This document shows positions 36,362 through 49,592 of a DNA stretch of 64,000 nt, piece after piece (within the stretch, counting starts at the first letter, position 1; every line of letters begins with the position of its first letter). The position numbers and the translations under genes were made by a program. Origin of the DNA: Blastobasis lacticolella (lineage: Eukaryota; Arthropoda; Insecta; Lepidoptera; Blastobasidae). Location of the stretch: positions 17,948,501-18,012,500 of the forward strand of contig LR990046.1 in assembly GCA_905147135.1 (NCBI GenBank), given 5' to 3'. Below the pieces are notes generated by a model that searched no databases, was not told the origin of the DNA, and saw only the letters and a list, made by a program, of their open reading frames with translations.

Positions 36362-38060
36362 ATAGGGGAAGGTGGCCTAAAACGGGTGGCCCGCCTAAGA
36401 CGGGTAAGCGCTTGTTAGATATAAGGTATTTTAGTATGTTTTAATTGGTATTAAATATCGTGATTAATAATAACTAATATTTCAAAATACTTTTCTAAAC
36501 ATTTTACCAACTTCAGAACGAAGTGTGGTGATTTCTGAACGATTGTTTGTCATTGATCAGTTTATGAGAAACTTCCTTAATTAATTATGTAATAAAGTTA
36601 TAATAATGTTATAAGTATTGTAATACATTAAATTAACATCTAATCAATCTATCAGTAAATTTACGAGATCGGAAATGAGAATAGAAATGACATTTCCGGC
36701 TAGAAGGTAGTATAACGGTCCAGTCAAAAGACTGGGAGGGAGTTTTGCTCCAGAGCCGGCACAGAGTTAAGTACAAACTTGCATTGTACTATTGTTGCTT
36801 TATATTTTGTATTGGTTTTATTTATTTATATAATTGTTTATTGAATCGTACGTTATACCACTGTCCCATTTTTAAAGGATAAATATTTAATTATGTGATC
36901 GATAATTGTGTCATAACATTTGGTGAGAATTTTGTATAAATGTGGTTTACCTATGGTACTTTGTTTTATAAAATCTCGTTTAATTCAGCTAATGTTGTCT
37001 AAATAAATACCTCATTTTATAATGGATTACATTGCTTATTACAATATATCTAATATCTTTAAAACATGCTTTTGTTTGATTAAATAATGTCCACTAGAAT
37101 CATACGTTATCCTAGATAATCTATTTTTAATCTGCTACACAAATATCAGCCATGAATACTTCATCATCATCTGAACGACCAGTCCCGGCTTCTGCCAGGG
37201 TCTGGTTACCAAGTATTACTCCTCCACTTCGCCTAGTCTCTTAAATACTTTTTAACCTATGTACTAACAGATAGCACTACCTCCCAAGAACTTTACTTCA
37301 TATGACATTTATATATATTTATTAGTAGTCTCTTATTTACTTAATTTAGCGTTGTCCATATATTTCATTGGGGTTCTGGATCATACTCACGCTCTGTTAT
37401 TATTCTGTAGCTTAATGACTAAAATAAAGTTTTTACTAATAAAAGACACTGTAGTTATAAGTGGGATATATATTAAAGCTGACACGCTCGTACGCTGCCA
37501 TGTCAATAAGTAGTGCCGACGGGTGCATGTTCTGAGAGTAGCCTAAGTGCTTTTCTTAAAAAACATAAATATATGTGTACCTTGATTAGTCGAAAACCTT
37601 TATAATTATCATATTGGCAATATTGCGCTTATATTTTACCGCTATCTAACTTTAAATTAAGACAAAAAGTTATCTCGGAATACCTTTCATTCTGAAGTCT
37701 TTGATACAAAAATATGCGCTATTGGGCAAAACGGGTATGGTCTTGTTTTGTATGGGTATTTTGATCTACAACTCCTGTAGCTATTAATATTACATCAATA
37801 GAAAGGTTGATATTGTTAGGTAGTTGAGGTTTTCAGTTTGAACATTTTAACAGTAAACATAATATTAATGCAGTTACTGCAGTTATTACAGTCGAAATAA
37901 TAAACTAACTATACCTACCGACTACGGAAGGTACAGTGTTTTTTCCTACTTGTTAGATTTTAAGTTCCTGTTGTTGTTCATAATATTCCTAAAAATTATG
38001 ACGTTTACCCGTTTTGCGCAAATCAGATACCCGTTTTAGGCTCATATGCGGGCAAAATGG
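36362..38060. mobile_element. 1.7 kb non-coding element with inverted ACGGGT ends
   Basis: The left end has GCCTAAAACGGGT (36375-36387) followed by CCTAAGACGGGTAA. The right end has the complements, ACCCGTTTTAGGC (38029-38041) and TTACCCGTTTTGCG. The interior is AT-rich with another AAAACGGGTA at about 37729 and no supported frame. Probably a non-autonomous DNA transposon; target duplication not identified. Confidence 0.55.
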
Positions 38061-38099
38061 TTTTTTAGGATTTTTTTTTAATAGTGTTTTATTTCCAAG

Positions 38100-38390
38100 T
38101 TTAATAAACATCCTATCCTTGGCCGCGTGGTGTCCGGCAGAGTAGAATAACATCAACCCCTTACACTCATGGGTGTCGTACAAGGCGACTAATGTTTCCG
38201 AGGCAACAGATCAAGAGTTTCCGTAGTCTGGAAAATGGGCAGCAGCATTTTCCATTGTTATATTTTAACACTGCGATCTCCAACCCGCCTGCCAAGCGTG
38301 GAGATTATGGCAATAACCTCCCCTTTTGTGGGAGAGGCCCTAAGTCCTGCAGTGGACTGTTACGGGCTGTGGTGGTGATGAAACATCCTA
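38100..38390 (+). repeat. Interspersed repeat A, most complete copy
   Basis: Starts at TGGTGTCCGGCAGAGTAG and runs through GGTGTCGTACAAGGCGACTAA, TGGGCAGCAGCATTTTCC, CTCCAACCCGCCTGCCAAGC and GCAGTGGACTGTTACGGGCT to ATGATGAAA. Other members lie near 11253, 17275, 20785, 24015, 43300/44701, 50057 and 57853. SINE- or LINE-tail-like. Confidence 0.75.
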
Positions 38391-38900
38391 TCTTATAAAC
38401 TAAATTAAGCTAAGATATTCACCAAATCCCTAAATAAATGTTGTGGGCTCTCTACAATGGATGCTACTCTAGGTGATAGAATAAGGAATAGTATATATAG
38501 TATGATGAGATGATATGGACATGTGGAGAGCATTGTTGAAATAAGGCTTACGAAAGGTATATATCTTGCGAATATGAATGGATGGTTCGGCAGACGGCGG
38601 CTTAGGAAGATACATATTGATAAAATAAATGAAGTTATTCAAAAAGGGCTTGTCAGGAGTTGGCTATTTGGCCTAACTATTAGACTCTGTTCGTGTGAGG
38701 ATGATAGTCCACACACAGGTTCATATAGTCCACTATTTTGGCTGGGCTTTTATTTATAGCCTTTTACGAACGTTGCCGAAGAGGCGATTTATTAGCAAAC
38801 TGGTCTTCGTGTTTAGAAAACCAGATTATCACTATCTTCTCACCTTCCAGATTTAGTCCTAAAACTCAAATGTAAATCAGAAACAGATATAATTTGGAAT
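38391..38900. other. Intergenic between repeat A and the tubulin 3' end
   Basis: Short frames only; none supported. Confidence 0.5.
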
Positions 38901-38965
38901 ACCTATGATTTTATTATGACAGGACATTCACAAAGGACAAATACAGTTGAACTACCAAAACTACA

Positions 38966-40622
38966 TTATTCTTCTTCCTCTTCCCCTTCTTCCCCTTCCT
39001 CTTCAAACTCTCCCTCGTCATCCACAGTGGCTTCCTGGTACTGCTGGTACTCGGAGACCAGGTCGTTCATGTTGCCTTCGGCTTCCGTGAACTCCATCTC
39101 GTCCATACCCTCGCCAGTGTACCAGTGAAGGAACGCTTTCCGTCTGAACATGGCCATAAACTGTTCGGATACCCTTTTGAATACGCACTGAATGGCTGTG
39201 GTGTTGCCAATGAACGTTGAAGCCATCTTCATTCCTCGGGGCGGAATGTCGCACACAGCTATTTTACAGTTGCTCGGAATCCATTCTACGAAGTATGTGC
39301 TATTTTTGTTTTGAATGTTGACCAACTGCTCGTCGACTTCTTTCATCGACATTCTGCCCCTGAATATCGTGGCCACGGTCAGGTATCTCCCGTGCCGCGG
39401 GTCACACGCCACCATCATGTTCTTCGCGTCGAACATTTGCAGCGTCAACTCTGGCACGGACAGCGCTCTATATTGTTGAGACCACCGCGAAGTCAGCGGC
39501 GCGAAGCCGGGGACGAAAAAGTGCAGCCGCGGGAATGGCACCATGTTCACGGCCAGCTTGCGCAGGTCCGCGTTCAGCTGCCCCGGGAAGCGTAAGCACG
39601 TCGTCGTGCCGGACATCGTAACGCTTACGAGGTGATTTAGATCGCCGTACGTCGGTGTAATCAGTTTCAAAGTCCGGAAGCAAATTTCGTAGAGAGCCTC
39701 GTTGTCTAGACACATCGTCTGGTCGGTGTTCTCGACCAGATGGTTTACTGACAGAGTCGCGTTATACGGCTCTACGACGCAGTCGGAGACCCTCTTGCTA
39801 GGTAAGACGGAGTACGTACTCACTATTCTGTCGGGGTATTCTTCTCGAATGCGGCTTAACAGTAGACAGCCAAGGCCGGCGCCTGTGCCGCCGCCTAGTG
39901 AGTGCGTCAGCTGGAACCCTTGAAGGCAGTCGCAGCCATCTGCCTCTCGCCGGATAACGTCGAGAGCGGCCTCGAGTATCTCAGCGCCGTCCGTGTAATG
40001 TCCGCGGGCCCAGTTATTGGCGGCGCCACTCGTTCCGTAAACGAAGTTGTCGGGGCGGTAGAGGCAACCATAGGGGCCCGAGCGCACGGCGTCCAAGGTG
40101 GCAGGCTTCAGTTCAATCAGCACTGTTCGCGGAACGTATTTTCCACTAGCTGCCTCATTATAGTAGACGTTAATTCGCTCCAACTGCAGGTCTGAGTCTC
40201 CGTGGTAGCAGCCGCAGGGATCTATGCCGTGTTCGTCCGAGATCACCTCCCAGAACTGTGGACAATATTGGTGATGGTAAGCTTTATTTATTTATTTATT
40301 TGCAGGTACATGTGCCGTAAGGCGACATCAAGTAGGTAGGGTTATACTTATCCTACTTTTAGTTTACTATCCTAGTTTCATGGATGTCAACAGGTACGTC
40401 TTTTACGTAGTCCCGTGTCAGAGACTTTAATTCTATCTATATTGTGTAGGAGTGGCTGACATAATAGTAAAGTAAGTTTTAGCCTATTTATGACCCACTA
40501 CTGGCCCAAAGCCTCCTGTTCTCAGCTAAGTGAAGGTTTTGTTTTTATCGACATCGAAAACTCACCTTTGCTCCAATCTGGTTACCAGCAATTCCCACCG
40601 TGATATTAATTATCTCCCTCAT
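38966..40622 (-). CDS. Divergent beta-tubulin, probable axonemal/testis isotype
   Basis: Minus-strand gene of two exons: 40622-40566 (19 codons) and 40255-38966, joined by a 310 bp GT-AG intron after codon 19, as in the neighbouring tubulin; 448 residues. Most of the tubulin fold is conserved ([21 protein letters not shown]). Changes cluster at nucleotide- and contact-forming sites. Exon 1 reads [19 protein letters not shown], replacing the near-invariant Gln11 and Cys12 with Ile and Ala. Glu69 is Lys and Gly71 Ala in the T3 loop, the T4 loop is G-G-G-T-G-A-G-L, and the M-loop has Trp for Gly (T-S-R-W-S-Q-Q). The M-R-E-I start used in tubulin mRNA autoregulation is kept. The acidic tail contains E-G-E-F-E-E-E, the motif associated with axonemal beta-tubulins. 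Polyadenylation signal at 38915-38910. Confidence 0.92.
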
Positions 40623-42590
40623 CTTGCCAATTTTTCCTCGTTTAGCAAACAGACACTTGTAAATTTAATACTAATAAAATAAAACTAAAAACATGTGTTT
40701 GTAAAGTTGATGCTTATCATTACCCCTTATAAACTAAAAAAATAAAATAAAAAAAATTTACGCAGTTACACCATCAACATTGCGCCCGATTTCAGATAAA
40801 AGTCAAAAGTGACAGAAAAATACCAAAGGCCTAGGTGTCCGGAATTTCAAAATTCAATTCTAGAATGACGTAGGTATTCGCGACGTACAAAAAGATGAAT
40901 TAAACATAAGCCAGTATTATGGGCTGTCATGACGAAAGAAACTCCTTACTCCGTTAGGCGGACAGGACTTATGACAGGCTGCTGCTGATTCGCCATATTA
41001 TTATTGTTATAAGTTCTATACATTTAGTATGTACTAGCGGAAGTACTACTGCTTATAGAAGTACTCTTCTCCTTCTCCAAGTAGTTCTCATTGGTACACC
41101 CGTTGGCCACTAAAGGTTCGGTCAGATTTTATCCCGCATGTGTAATGTATACCACGCATAGGGAACGTGATATTATAATTAACACTTGATAATAGAATAA
41201 TTAACTCTTGTGCTAAACCTTTAAAATGCCCTTCACACCCTGCGCCTTTAACAATTTAGCCTAACCGAACTGCCTAGGCAAAGCCTTCAGGGCCAACAAT
41301 GACACGAGAAACCAATCTAAATCCACTCCACAACAGCACCTACCATGGAGTAGTAAATCTATCCTACTTTTATCTTTCGCTTCACCTTTCTGGCTACCTT
41401 TATAAACTCCTGTTCTGCCTTGTCATTATCTGCACTCCCCCTGGACTCTTACTCAATATCTTTAGCCCTTTCTTCACCCTTACTGCAAGTCTCATATCCT
41501 GTTCACTATGCCCATCCACCTGAATTTCACAATTATAGCCCTCCTTGCAATATCCTCTTCATCCACTTCGCTCCCCGAAAGAGTGGTATAAAAAACATTG
41601 CTCTCATCATCACCATCCATTATGATACATTGTTGAGATTAAGTATGTAAGTTTATCGCTAAGCGTGGACAACAAACGAAATTACATGTATTTATAAAGT
41701 AAATTGAATTGAAATAGTATAATCTGTTTGCCAGACTTGACTGTCACACCAACCCCCGCCGATTCGAAGATTCAAACGTGATTCAAACCCTTTTGTACGT
41801 CTTTTTGTCCGTCCGGAGATGGACAAAAAACATACATAATAACAAACTGAATCTTTTGTCCATTTCCTTTATACTTAATCCCACAACAAAAAAAATAACC
41901 TTAACCTTAAACCTAAATCATCATCATCCGAGCAGTCAATTCCGGCTTCTGCCAGGGTCCGCTTTCCTACTTTTTCTCCTGCACTTTGCCCGATATACGG
42001 CATCCTCACGTACAACGTGGCTCTCGCGTCCGACTCAGCGGTGTCAATCCATCGCTTCATAGGTCTCCCAACCATGATGTGTCTCGTGTTCACTGGGTCA
42101 CGAAGATGGTCAGGAAGGAAGTCGCTTCACTGTAATTACCTGATGCTAAATCCTGGAACAAGGTTAAGGCGGACCCCGGGTCCTCGCGCGCGTGATTACA
42201 ATCTGGACATTAACACCAAGTATATTGTATTCCTAGATTGTATGGAATCCTAAGATGCTCTACGTAACTGTATGTTCTAAAAGACTTTTTTTATGCACGG
42301 CTCCAAACCTGGCCTACGAGACTATGAAACAGAGTAACAAAGGTTTGTTCTAATCATTAACTCCCTAAAAATATTGATACATGCCAAAGACGAGCGCATA
42401 TTACTTTCACAGCGAAAAAGTCGTAAGATAGTAGAGCCAGACTTTATCTCATATTTTTTATTAACGCTTACGGTTTCTAAAGTTAGGAATTAGAGTTAGG
42501 CTATATTTTTTTATTGTGAAAGCATTAAAGGCAATTAGTAACTTTATTCTGTATCCTATTATAAGTATTACAAATGCGAAAGTTTTTGAT
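40623..42590. other. Upstream region of the divergent tubulin; repeats
   Basis: No gene recognised. 41935-42200 contains two repeat segments also seen near 37150-37240 (CGGCTTCTGCCAGGGTC) and 49440-49580 (CAAGGCGGA.CCCGGG.CCTCG), typical of RTE-like LINE 3' ends. The frames at 41299-41650 lie in C/T-rich sequence and are not supported. Confidence 0.5.
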
Positions 42591-42596
42591 TTTGTA

Positions 42597-42860
42597 GGCA
42601 AACAGGCAAGCGGGCCGCCTGATGGAAAGTGGTCACCGCTGCCTATAGCCTATTAGCAAAAAGCAAAGAGTATCGCTCGGATATGGTTTGCCTGTGTGGT
42701 GTCTCCCCCCAGACAATGGCACACCTATTGATTTGTCCAGCGTGCCCTACCACCTGCACGCGACAACGGATAACGCTGTATCAGTGGCGGAGTACTGGTC
42801 CTCGCAAATTGGACCCGCCACTAGTCGACACGCAAAGAAGAAGAAGAAGAAGAAGGGTAT
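42597..42860 (+). mobile_element. LINE C-terminal zinc motif remnant, frameshifted
   Basis: Begins with the GGCCGCCTGATGGAAAGTGG tail motif, then encodes C-L-C-G..Q-T-M-A-H-L-L-I-C-P-A-C-P-T-T-C in one frame and A-T-T-D-N-A-V-S-V-A-E-Y-W in another. This is the end of a LINE reverse transcriptase broken by a frameshift near 42750. A (GAA)n run follows at 42835-42856. Confidence 0.7.
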
Positions 42861-43299
42861 CGACAATGTAAACAATGAAAGCAACTCCTCAAAATTTCAG
42901 ATAATTTGACAGAACGGCTTTTTCTGAAACGGCATCTGAAATCTCCTGTGTCAAACGCGCGTCGGCCAATTGCATTGAGCGACGCTTGCCTTTCCCCGTC
43001 TCAAATTAATGACAAGTGTTTATAGCACAAACGTGCTGGTTCGTTCGCCATTGGTTAAGTTCAACAGCTTCAGCTTTAGTCCTCAGAACAAATAAGAAAT
43101 AAAGACAAAATCCATAACAGGGAATGAGGCCACGATAACTGATGAGTTCGTTTCTCCACCGAATCCGAAGTACGTAACTAGAGTCTTTCACTCCATAGCA
43201 GCAGTATTCTGCGCAAGATCAAACTTGTGCAAGATCAAACTCAGATCAAAAAAGAAATAAACATGGTGCACTGTCAACACAACTGTCGCTGTGGTGTGT
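42861..43299. other. Intergenic, nothing recognised
   Basis: No supported frame. The repeat A copy that hosts the next element starts at about 43300. Confidence 0.5.
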
Positions 43300-43365
43300 G
43301 GTGCCGCCACCTAAAAGAATAGTACCACCACATCTCTTCCCGTGGGTGTCGTCAGAGGCGACTAA

Positions 43366-44700
43366 CACCCGGTTTCTGAAACGCTTGTCAACGCAAAAAT
43401 TACGTAACAGCTTGTTAATCTCTGATTAAATGCAGTTTGGGTTTCTGAAAGGGCCAACTGACAGTTTGTTAACAGCTTGTCAACGGATTGTCAAATCTCC
43501 AATTAACGGCTGATTAATGTAATTTTGGGTTTCCGGAAAGCTTTTTCTCATGTTATCTGTATGTTATCGCCTTGTTATTTTAATTAGCGAAAATCGACCA
43601 ATTAACCGATTGTCAAAAGAAATTATACCCGATTTTCTTGATCTAGGTCTTGGTCCTGGCCCTGGTCCAGGTCCTAGTTTTGGTCCAAGGCAAAGTCCAG
43701 GTCTAGGGTCCAGGTTCTGGTCCAGGATCATGACCAAAACTGCAACCTTGATCACAATTTGAGCTTGAACCAGAACCAGGACCTAGACCAGTGCCAGCAC
43801 ATAGACCATAAATATTAGCTAGACCAGGACCTGGTTCGGGGCCAGGACATGGACCTGAACCAGGACTAGGACCTGAACCACGGACATGTCAGGGTCCAGG
43901 ACCTGGACCTGAACTAGGAGCTGGTCCGGGGCAGGGCCTGAACCTGAACCAGGACCTGGTGCGGGGCCAGGACATGGTCCGAAGCCAGGACCTGGACCTG
44001 AACCACGAAGTACCTGGTCCGGGACCAGTACCTGGACCTGAACCAGGACCAGGTCCAAAGCCAGGACCAGGACCTGAACCAGGACCTGATTCGGGGCCAG
44101 GACCTGGACCTGAACCAGGACCTGGTCCAAAGCGAGGACCTGGACCTGAACCAGTACCTGATCCGGTGCCAGTACCTGTACCTGAATCAGGACCTGGTGG
44201 ATGCAAGATAATAGAGTCGATCAGAGTGCAAGCCGTGGGATTGGGGCCTGTATTCAGCAGTGGACCGGGACCCACCTAACTGCCTAAAGATGATGATGAT
44301 GGGATTACTGATCCACTGGAACCCGTGACCCTATAACATAAATATTGTTATAATTTCTCTTTTCTCGCTCTGTATTTTTTTTTATAATACTCGATTTTAC
44401 ATGAAAACTATACAATCGCTATCAGTTTCATCTAAAAGTTAAATATCCCGCCGCTATCAAAAGGCCGCTAGCGACAGAGACAAATCAATGCGTTAGACAG
44501 AAACAAAACATATATGAGTGAATGAATGTGACTGATTTTAGTAGAGGTAGCCAGACGAAAAAATTGATCTCTTGTTAATGGTCGATTAGCTAACAATAGA
44601 TTGATTGGCCTTTCAGAAACCCACAGTGATTTAACAGCTTGTTAAATGTGACAGTCTGTTAGCTAATCAATGATTTGACAAGCGTTTCAGAAACCGGGTG
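43366..44700. mobile_element. 1,335 bp TIR element with GGTCCA/GGTCCT minisatellite, TAA target duplication
   Basis: The ends are a perfect 26 bp inverted repeat beginning CACCCGGTTTCTGAAACGCT. They are flanked by TAA at 43363-43365 and 44701-44703. The surrounding DNA (GGTGTCG..GGCGACTAA before, TGGGCAGCAGC-like sequence after) is a repeat A copy split exactly at its GGCGACTAA, confirming the ends. Subterminal GGGTTTCTGAAAGG blocks recur near both ends. The core 43640-44270 is a hexamer-based minisatellite giving Gly-Pro-rich open frames on both strands. There is no transposase, so it is non-autonomous; the 3 bp target suggests PIF/Harbinger, which is inference. Confidence 0.9.
43640..44270. 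repeat. Minisatellite of CCAGGACCTG-type units
   Basis: Variants of CCAGGACCTGGACCTGAA repeat about 30 times with interspersed GGTCCGGGGCC. Period multiples of 6 keep frames open on both strands (Gly-Pro-Gly-Pro on one, similar on the other). The related array at 33410-33730 is in a truncated sister element. Confidence 0.85.
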
Positions 44701-45335
44701 TAAGTGACAAATCTGAAAGATGGACAGCAGCATATTTCTGGGTAGATTTACGCGATCGCCAACCCGCTGACCCCTTCAGATCCAGTGACGGGCGGCGCTG
44801 TTTAGGGCGTTGATATGTCAGTTCAAATACATTTTAAAATAAAGGTACCATTTCTCCACAGTTCCAGTTTTGGCAACCGACAGATTACATACGCACTATG
44901 TTCTGTATCTACCAAATTACAGTAGTGTAAGATTATTATATGTCAAATTTAGTTGTACACTGAGATAGACCCGCTCATAGACTTTCACTTATTTTAGGTA
45001 CGGAACCCATTGAACGAAAATGGTTAAGTTTTGCACGAACGAAATGTCACGCACGAACGAAGTAGAATCTTACCACTATCCAATGAGTTTCTACGCAATA
45101 AATTTACAGCCAGTCATATAGACGTCAATATTTCAAATTCAAATTTGAATTTAAATTGTCAGTGATAAAAGAACTCCGAAATCTCAGTGTTCAAGAAAAT
45201 TTCGTGTACTTCACACATGCAACAAATTGCATAGTTTTTTTTTATTTATTTTTCTTATATTTTTTCATGTTCTTCTGATTGTGAAATTGTAACACCTTAG
45301 TTTTTAGGCTCTAAATTCTTTGTGAATAAACTACA
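44701..45335 (+). promoter_or_regulatory. Upstream region of the conventional beta-tubulin
   Basis: 44701-44800 is the second half of the split repeat A. The remaining 500 bp should contain the promoter and 5' untranslated leader of the tubulin gene; I cannot point to a clear TATA box or initiator. Confidence 0.35.
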
Positions 45336-46930
<1,595 letters not shown>

Positions 46931-47833
46931 TATTGTGTCGTGTCATTGTTTTGTGTTGTCCATTTTTTATGTTTGTCCATTGTTAGTGTTAGGCGTACCG
47001 TTTTCTATGTATATGTATTTAATTATATGAAACGTTTGTTTACAAATAAAACAAATCATTTAAAACCCCCAACTTTTCATTGTTATTTTTCCCTGCTTAC
47101 GCTCTTCGTCTCTATAACATAATGACCACTTCCCTAAAGGATCACTTCCCAGAATCGGTCACCAATGCCAAAATCTGTTTTTCTTTGTTATCCGGCAGAC
47201 AAACTGGCATGCGGGCCACCTGATGGAAAGTGGTCACTGCCGCCCATGGACAATGTCTAGTTTAAATAAGCTTGCCATTTAGAACCCCCTAAGATCTATT
47301 TCTTCAATATCCACCCACGAAACTTTGACTAGTCGAGCTCGCCATTCGAGGTGTGCCAGCTAATACCGTTGGCGAAGCAAGGTTGACCAAGGTCTGTCGC
47401 TGCATGTATTGTCAACGACACCACTAAACCACACACCACACCACTGCAGTGTCGTTTTTTTTTAGGAAACCACCAAAGCCGACTAGTGATGTGTAACGTG
47501 TATAAAACAATTCGTTATGTTTTTTAATTTTAATGGTTAGTAAAAACATGCTGAAATTGGGCTAGTTCACAAGGGATTCGTGAAACGTAATAATTGTATC
47601 CTTTACAGCAAAACTAAATTCATGATAACATAACTTCATAACAAACCAAAATAAAAACACTATAACCGATATTACACAATAACTATTCTTTTTTTTTCAA
47701 AGTATATTTATTTAACCTCATTTGCTATCTTTGCTGTAATTTGTGAAAAGGCCTTTTTAAAATTTTTAGTGTTCGTCCTCTGCAATAAAATCATCTACAG
47801 TCATAGCAGAGAAGTACTGAGGACGTGTGATGC
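46931..47833. other. Tubulin 3' region and intergenic
   Basis: The 3' untranslated region ends after AATAAA at 47045-47050. 47190-47250 is a LINE tail motif (CGGGCCACCTGATGGAAAGT) shared with 42615. Nothing else is recognised. Confidence 0.55.
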
Positions 47834-48251
47834 AATGAGTAGTTTTCCAATAGGTATTTAAGGCATTCCTAACCACTCACTAGATGGCGCCCCGACAATT
47901 TTGGTAATTGATAATCGCTTGAAATAGGTTCTTAGCAAACAGGATATAAACACTAGGTACGTTGTATTGAATAATATTATATTTGTCAATAGTTTTCAAC
48001 TATTTTAGAGGTTGTAATAATAATGGAACATAGTGCCAACTTCTATAAATATTTCTTTTTACACTTCGTTCAACCTTTAACAGTTATGTTTATATTAATA
48101 AACACTTTCTTTTCAAGTTTAGTATTACTTGGCTGCATAAAATCACTGCCACCATCATACAGATTTAAAAAAGATTACCAAAATTGTAGGAGCGCTATCT
48201 ATTGATGCTTTTTGAAACAAACTATCAATACCTACTGGAAAACTCCTCATT
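47834..48251 (+). mobile_element. MITE family M, copy 3
   Basis: 418 bp. Ends AATGAGTAGTTTTCCAATAG and the complement of AATGAGGAGTTTTCCAGTAG, followed by inner inverted blocks (AGATGGCGC..). No coding capacity. The cleanest of the three copies. Confidence 0.88.
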
Positions 48252-49209
48252 GAACGAATCATCTGCTTGAGTCGTTGAGTAGATTCATTTTTTGGGTCCA
48301 CATGTTATTCACACTAGTTCCGCTATTCACGAAAAAGATCGTCTATGTCATGTCGTGATCTTACGAATGATTAATAATTAATATCGATAATGCATACATA
48401 AGTTTTGTATTAGAACTTCATTAGAGTGGTATGGTTACTTAAAAATATTATTATATTAGACGGGACTTGCACGCGACGTACCTTTTCGAATTGTTTTCCC
48501 GACGTTTCGGTAGGGTTACACCCACCGTGGTCACGAGACGACTAAGTTTGAAACAAATATTGAAAAAAATTGTAAACGATACCACAGTGGTGCGGTTCAG
48601 TGGTGTCGTTGACTATACATGTGCCGCTGGAGACCCTGACTTTGGTTGAATAGTCTCGGCAGCCGATTGGCAGCTCGTGACGTTATATTATTATTATTAT
48701 TATAACGTACCACGTACGTAACGTTATTATTTATCGTACCAATATAACTCATTTTGAATTTGCATATTGCACATGTTGCCTAAGCAGGTCAAGAATATGC
48801 GGGCACAAATTTGAATGAATGCAGAGAAGTATGTGGAGAATGCGTTTCAATTAGTGAACCTAGAATCAACAACATTCGTTAAAACTATTATACATAGCTA
48901 TAAGTACTTCAATACCGAAAGACAGATAAGCATTCCAGGTACCCTAGAATTTTCTATTTACAAATAAAAATCCCTTATTAATTGTATGTGTCTATATTAA
49001 AATCAATAAGAATAACAAAAAATTAACTTCTTGTATCAAAAAACAACTTATTTCTTTCTAGGTTATTGGCCTTTTTTGTCTTTTGGAAATGTCGAATGCT
49101 CTTAATTCGTTTTTGCAAAGAAATATCAATTTTGAATTATTCCCGGGTAATACCCGGGGGTATTTCGTGAAATGATTCCCGGTTCATAAATTGCTTTAAT
49201 TCCCGGAAT
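48252..49209. other. Intergenic with small repeats
   Basis: 48490-48535 (CCCGACGTTTCGGTAGGGTT, CACCGTGGTCACG) is a repeat end I associate with lepidopteran transposons, from memory. (TTA)n at 48686-48703. 49138-49220 carries CCCGGG-rich near-palindromes. No gene. Confidence 0.5.
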
Positions 49210-49226
49210 ACCCGTCCCGGGTACCC

Positions 49227-49592
49227 AGGAGCGTCGGTAGCCAAAAGCCACGATAGCAGAAGAGCGGTTGAGTATACAACTCGTAAGCGAGAGGTACCGG
49301 GTTCGAATCTCGCTGCGGCCATGTACCAATAACTCTTTTCTGAGTTATGTACATTAGTTGAATACTAACCGACGCTCTTACGGTAAGGGAAACCTTCGTG
49401 ATGAAACCTGCAAATTCAGGCAACTGAATTTGTAACCATGATCCAATCTGGTCAGGTTCCCCTGGTAGCGGGGTCACGGAGGTCAGATAGTAGTCGCTCC
49501 ACTGTCTGCCGAATTCTGGATCGTGGTCAAGGCGGAACCCGGGCCCTCGTTCTCGAGAGCATAACCGGGACATTAACGCCATGATGAAAATG
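49227..49592 (+). mobile_element. tRNA-derived SINE with 17 bp target duplication
   Basis: 366 bp flanked by ACCCGTCCCGGGTACCC at 49210-49226 and 49593-49609. The head has a pol III-like A box (around TAGCAGAAGAGCGG) and B box GGTTCGAATC (49301 region). The end reads ATGATGAAAATG. The long target duplication fits target-primed insertion. The 128-codon minus frame across it is not a gene. Confidence 0.85.

Noticed and set aside
41299..41650. Overlapping 74-76 codon frames with hydrophobic residues
   Set aside because: C/T-rich sequence that gives Leu/Ser/Pro-rich translations by composition alone.
43819..44279. Gly-Pro-rich open frames on both strands
   Set aside because: They are produced by a minisatellite whose period is a multiple of three and are open on both strands; no signal of a collagen- or silk-like gene such as a start, signal peptide or splice sites.
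49240..49322. A true tRNA gene
   Set aside because: The A and B boxes belong to a SINE head: the stem pairing is poor, the sequence continues into a SINE body and the whole is flanked by a 17 bp target duplication.
49196..49582. 128-codon minus-strand frame
   Set aside because: It lies entirely across the SINE and its target duplication.
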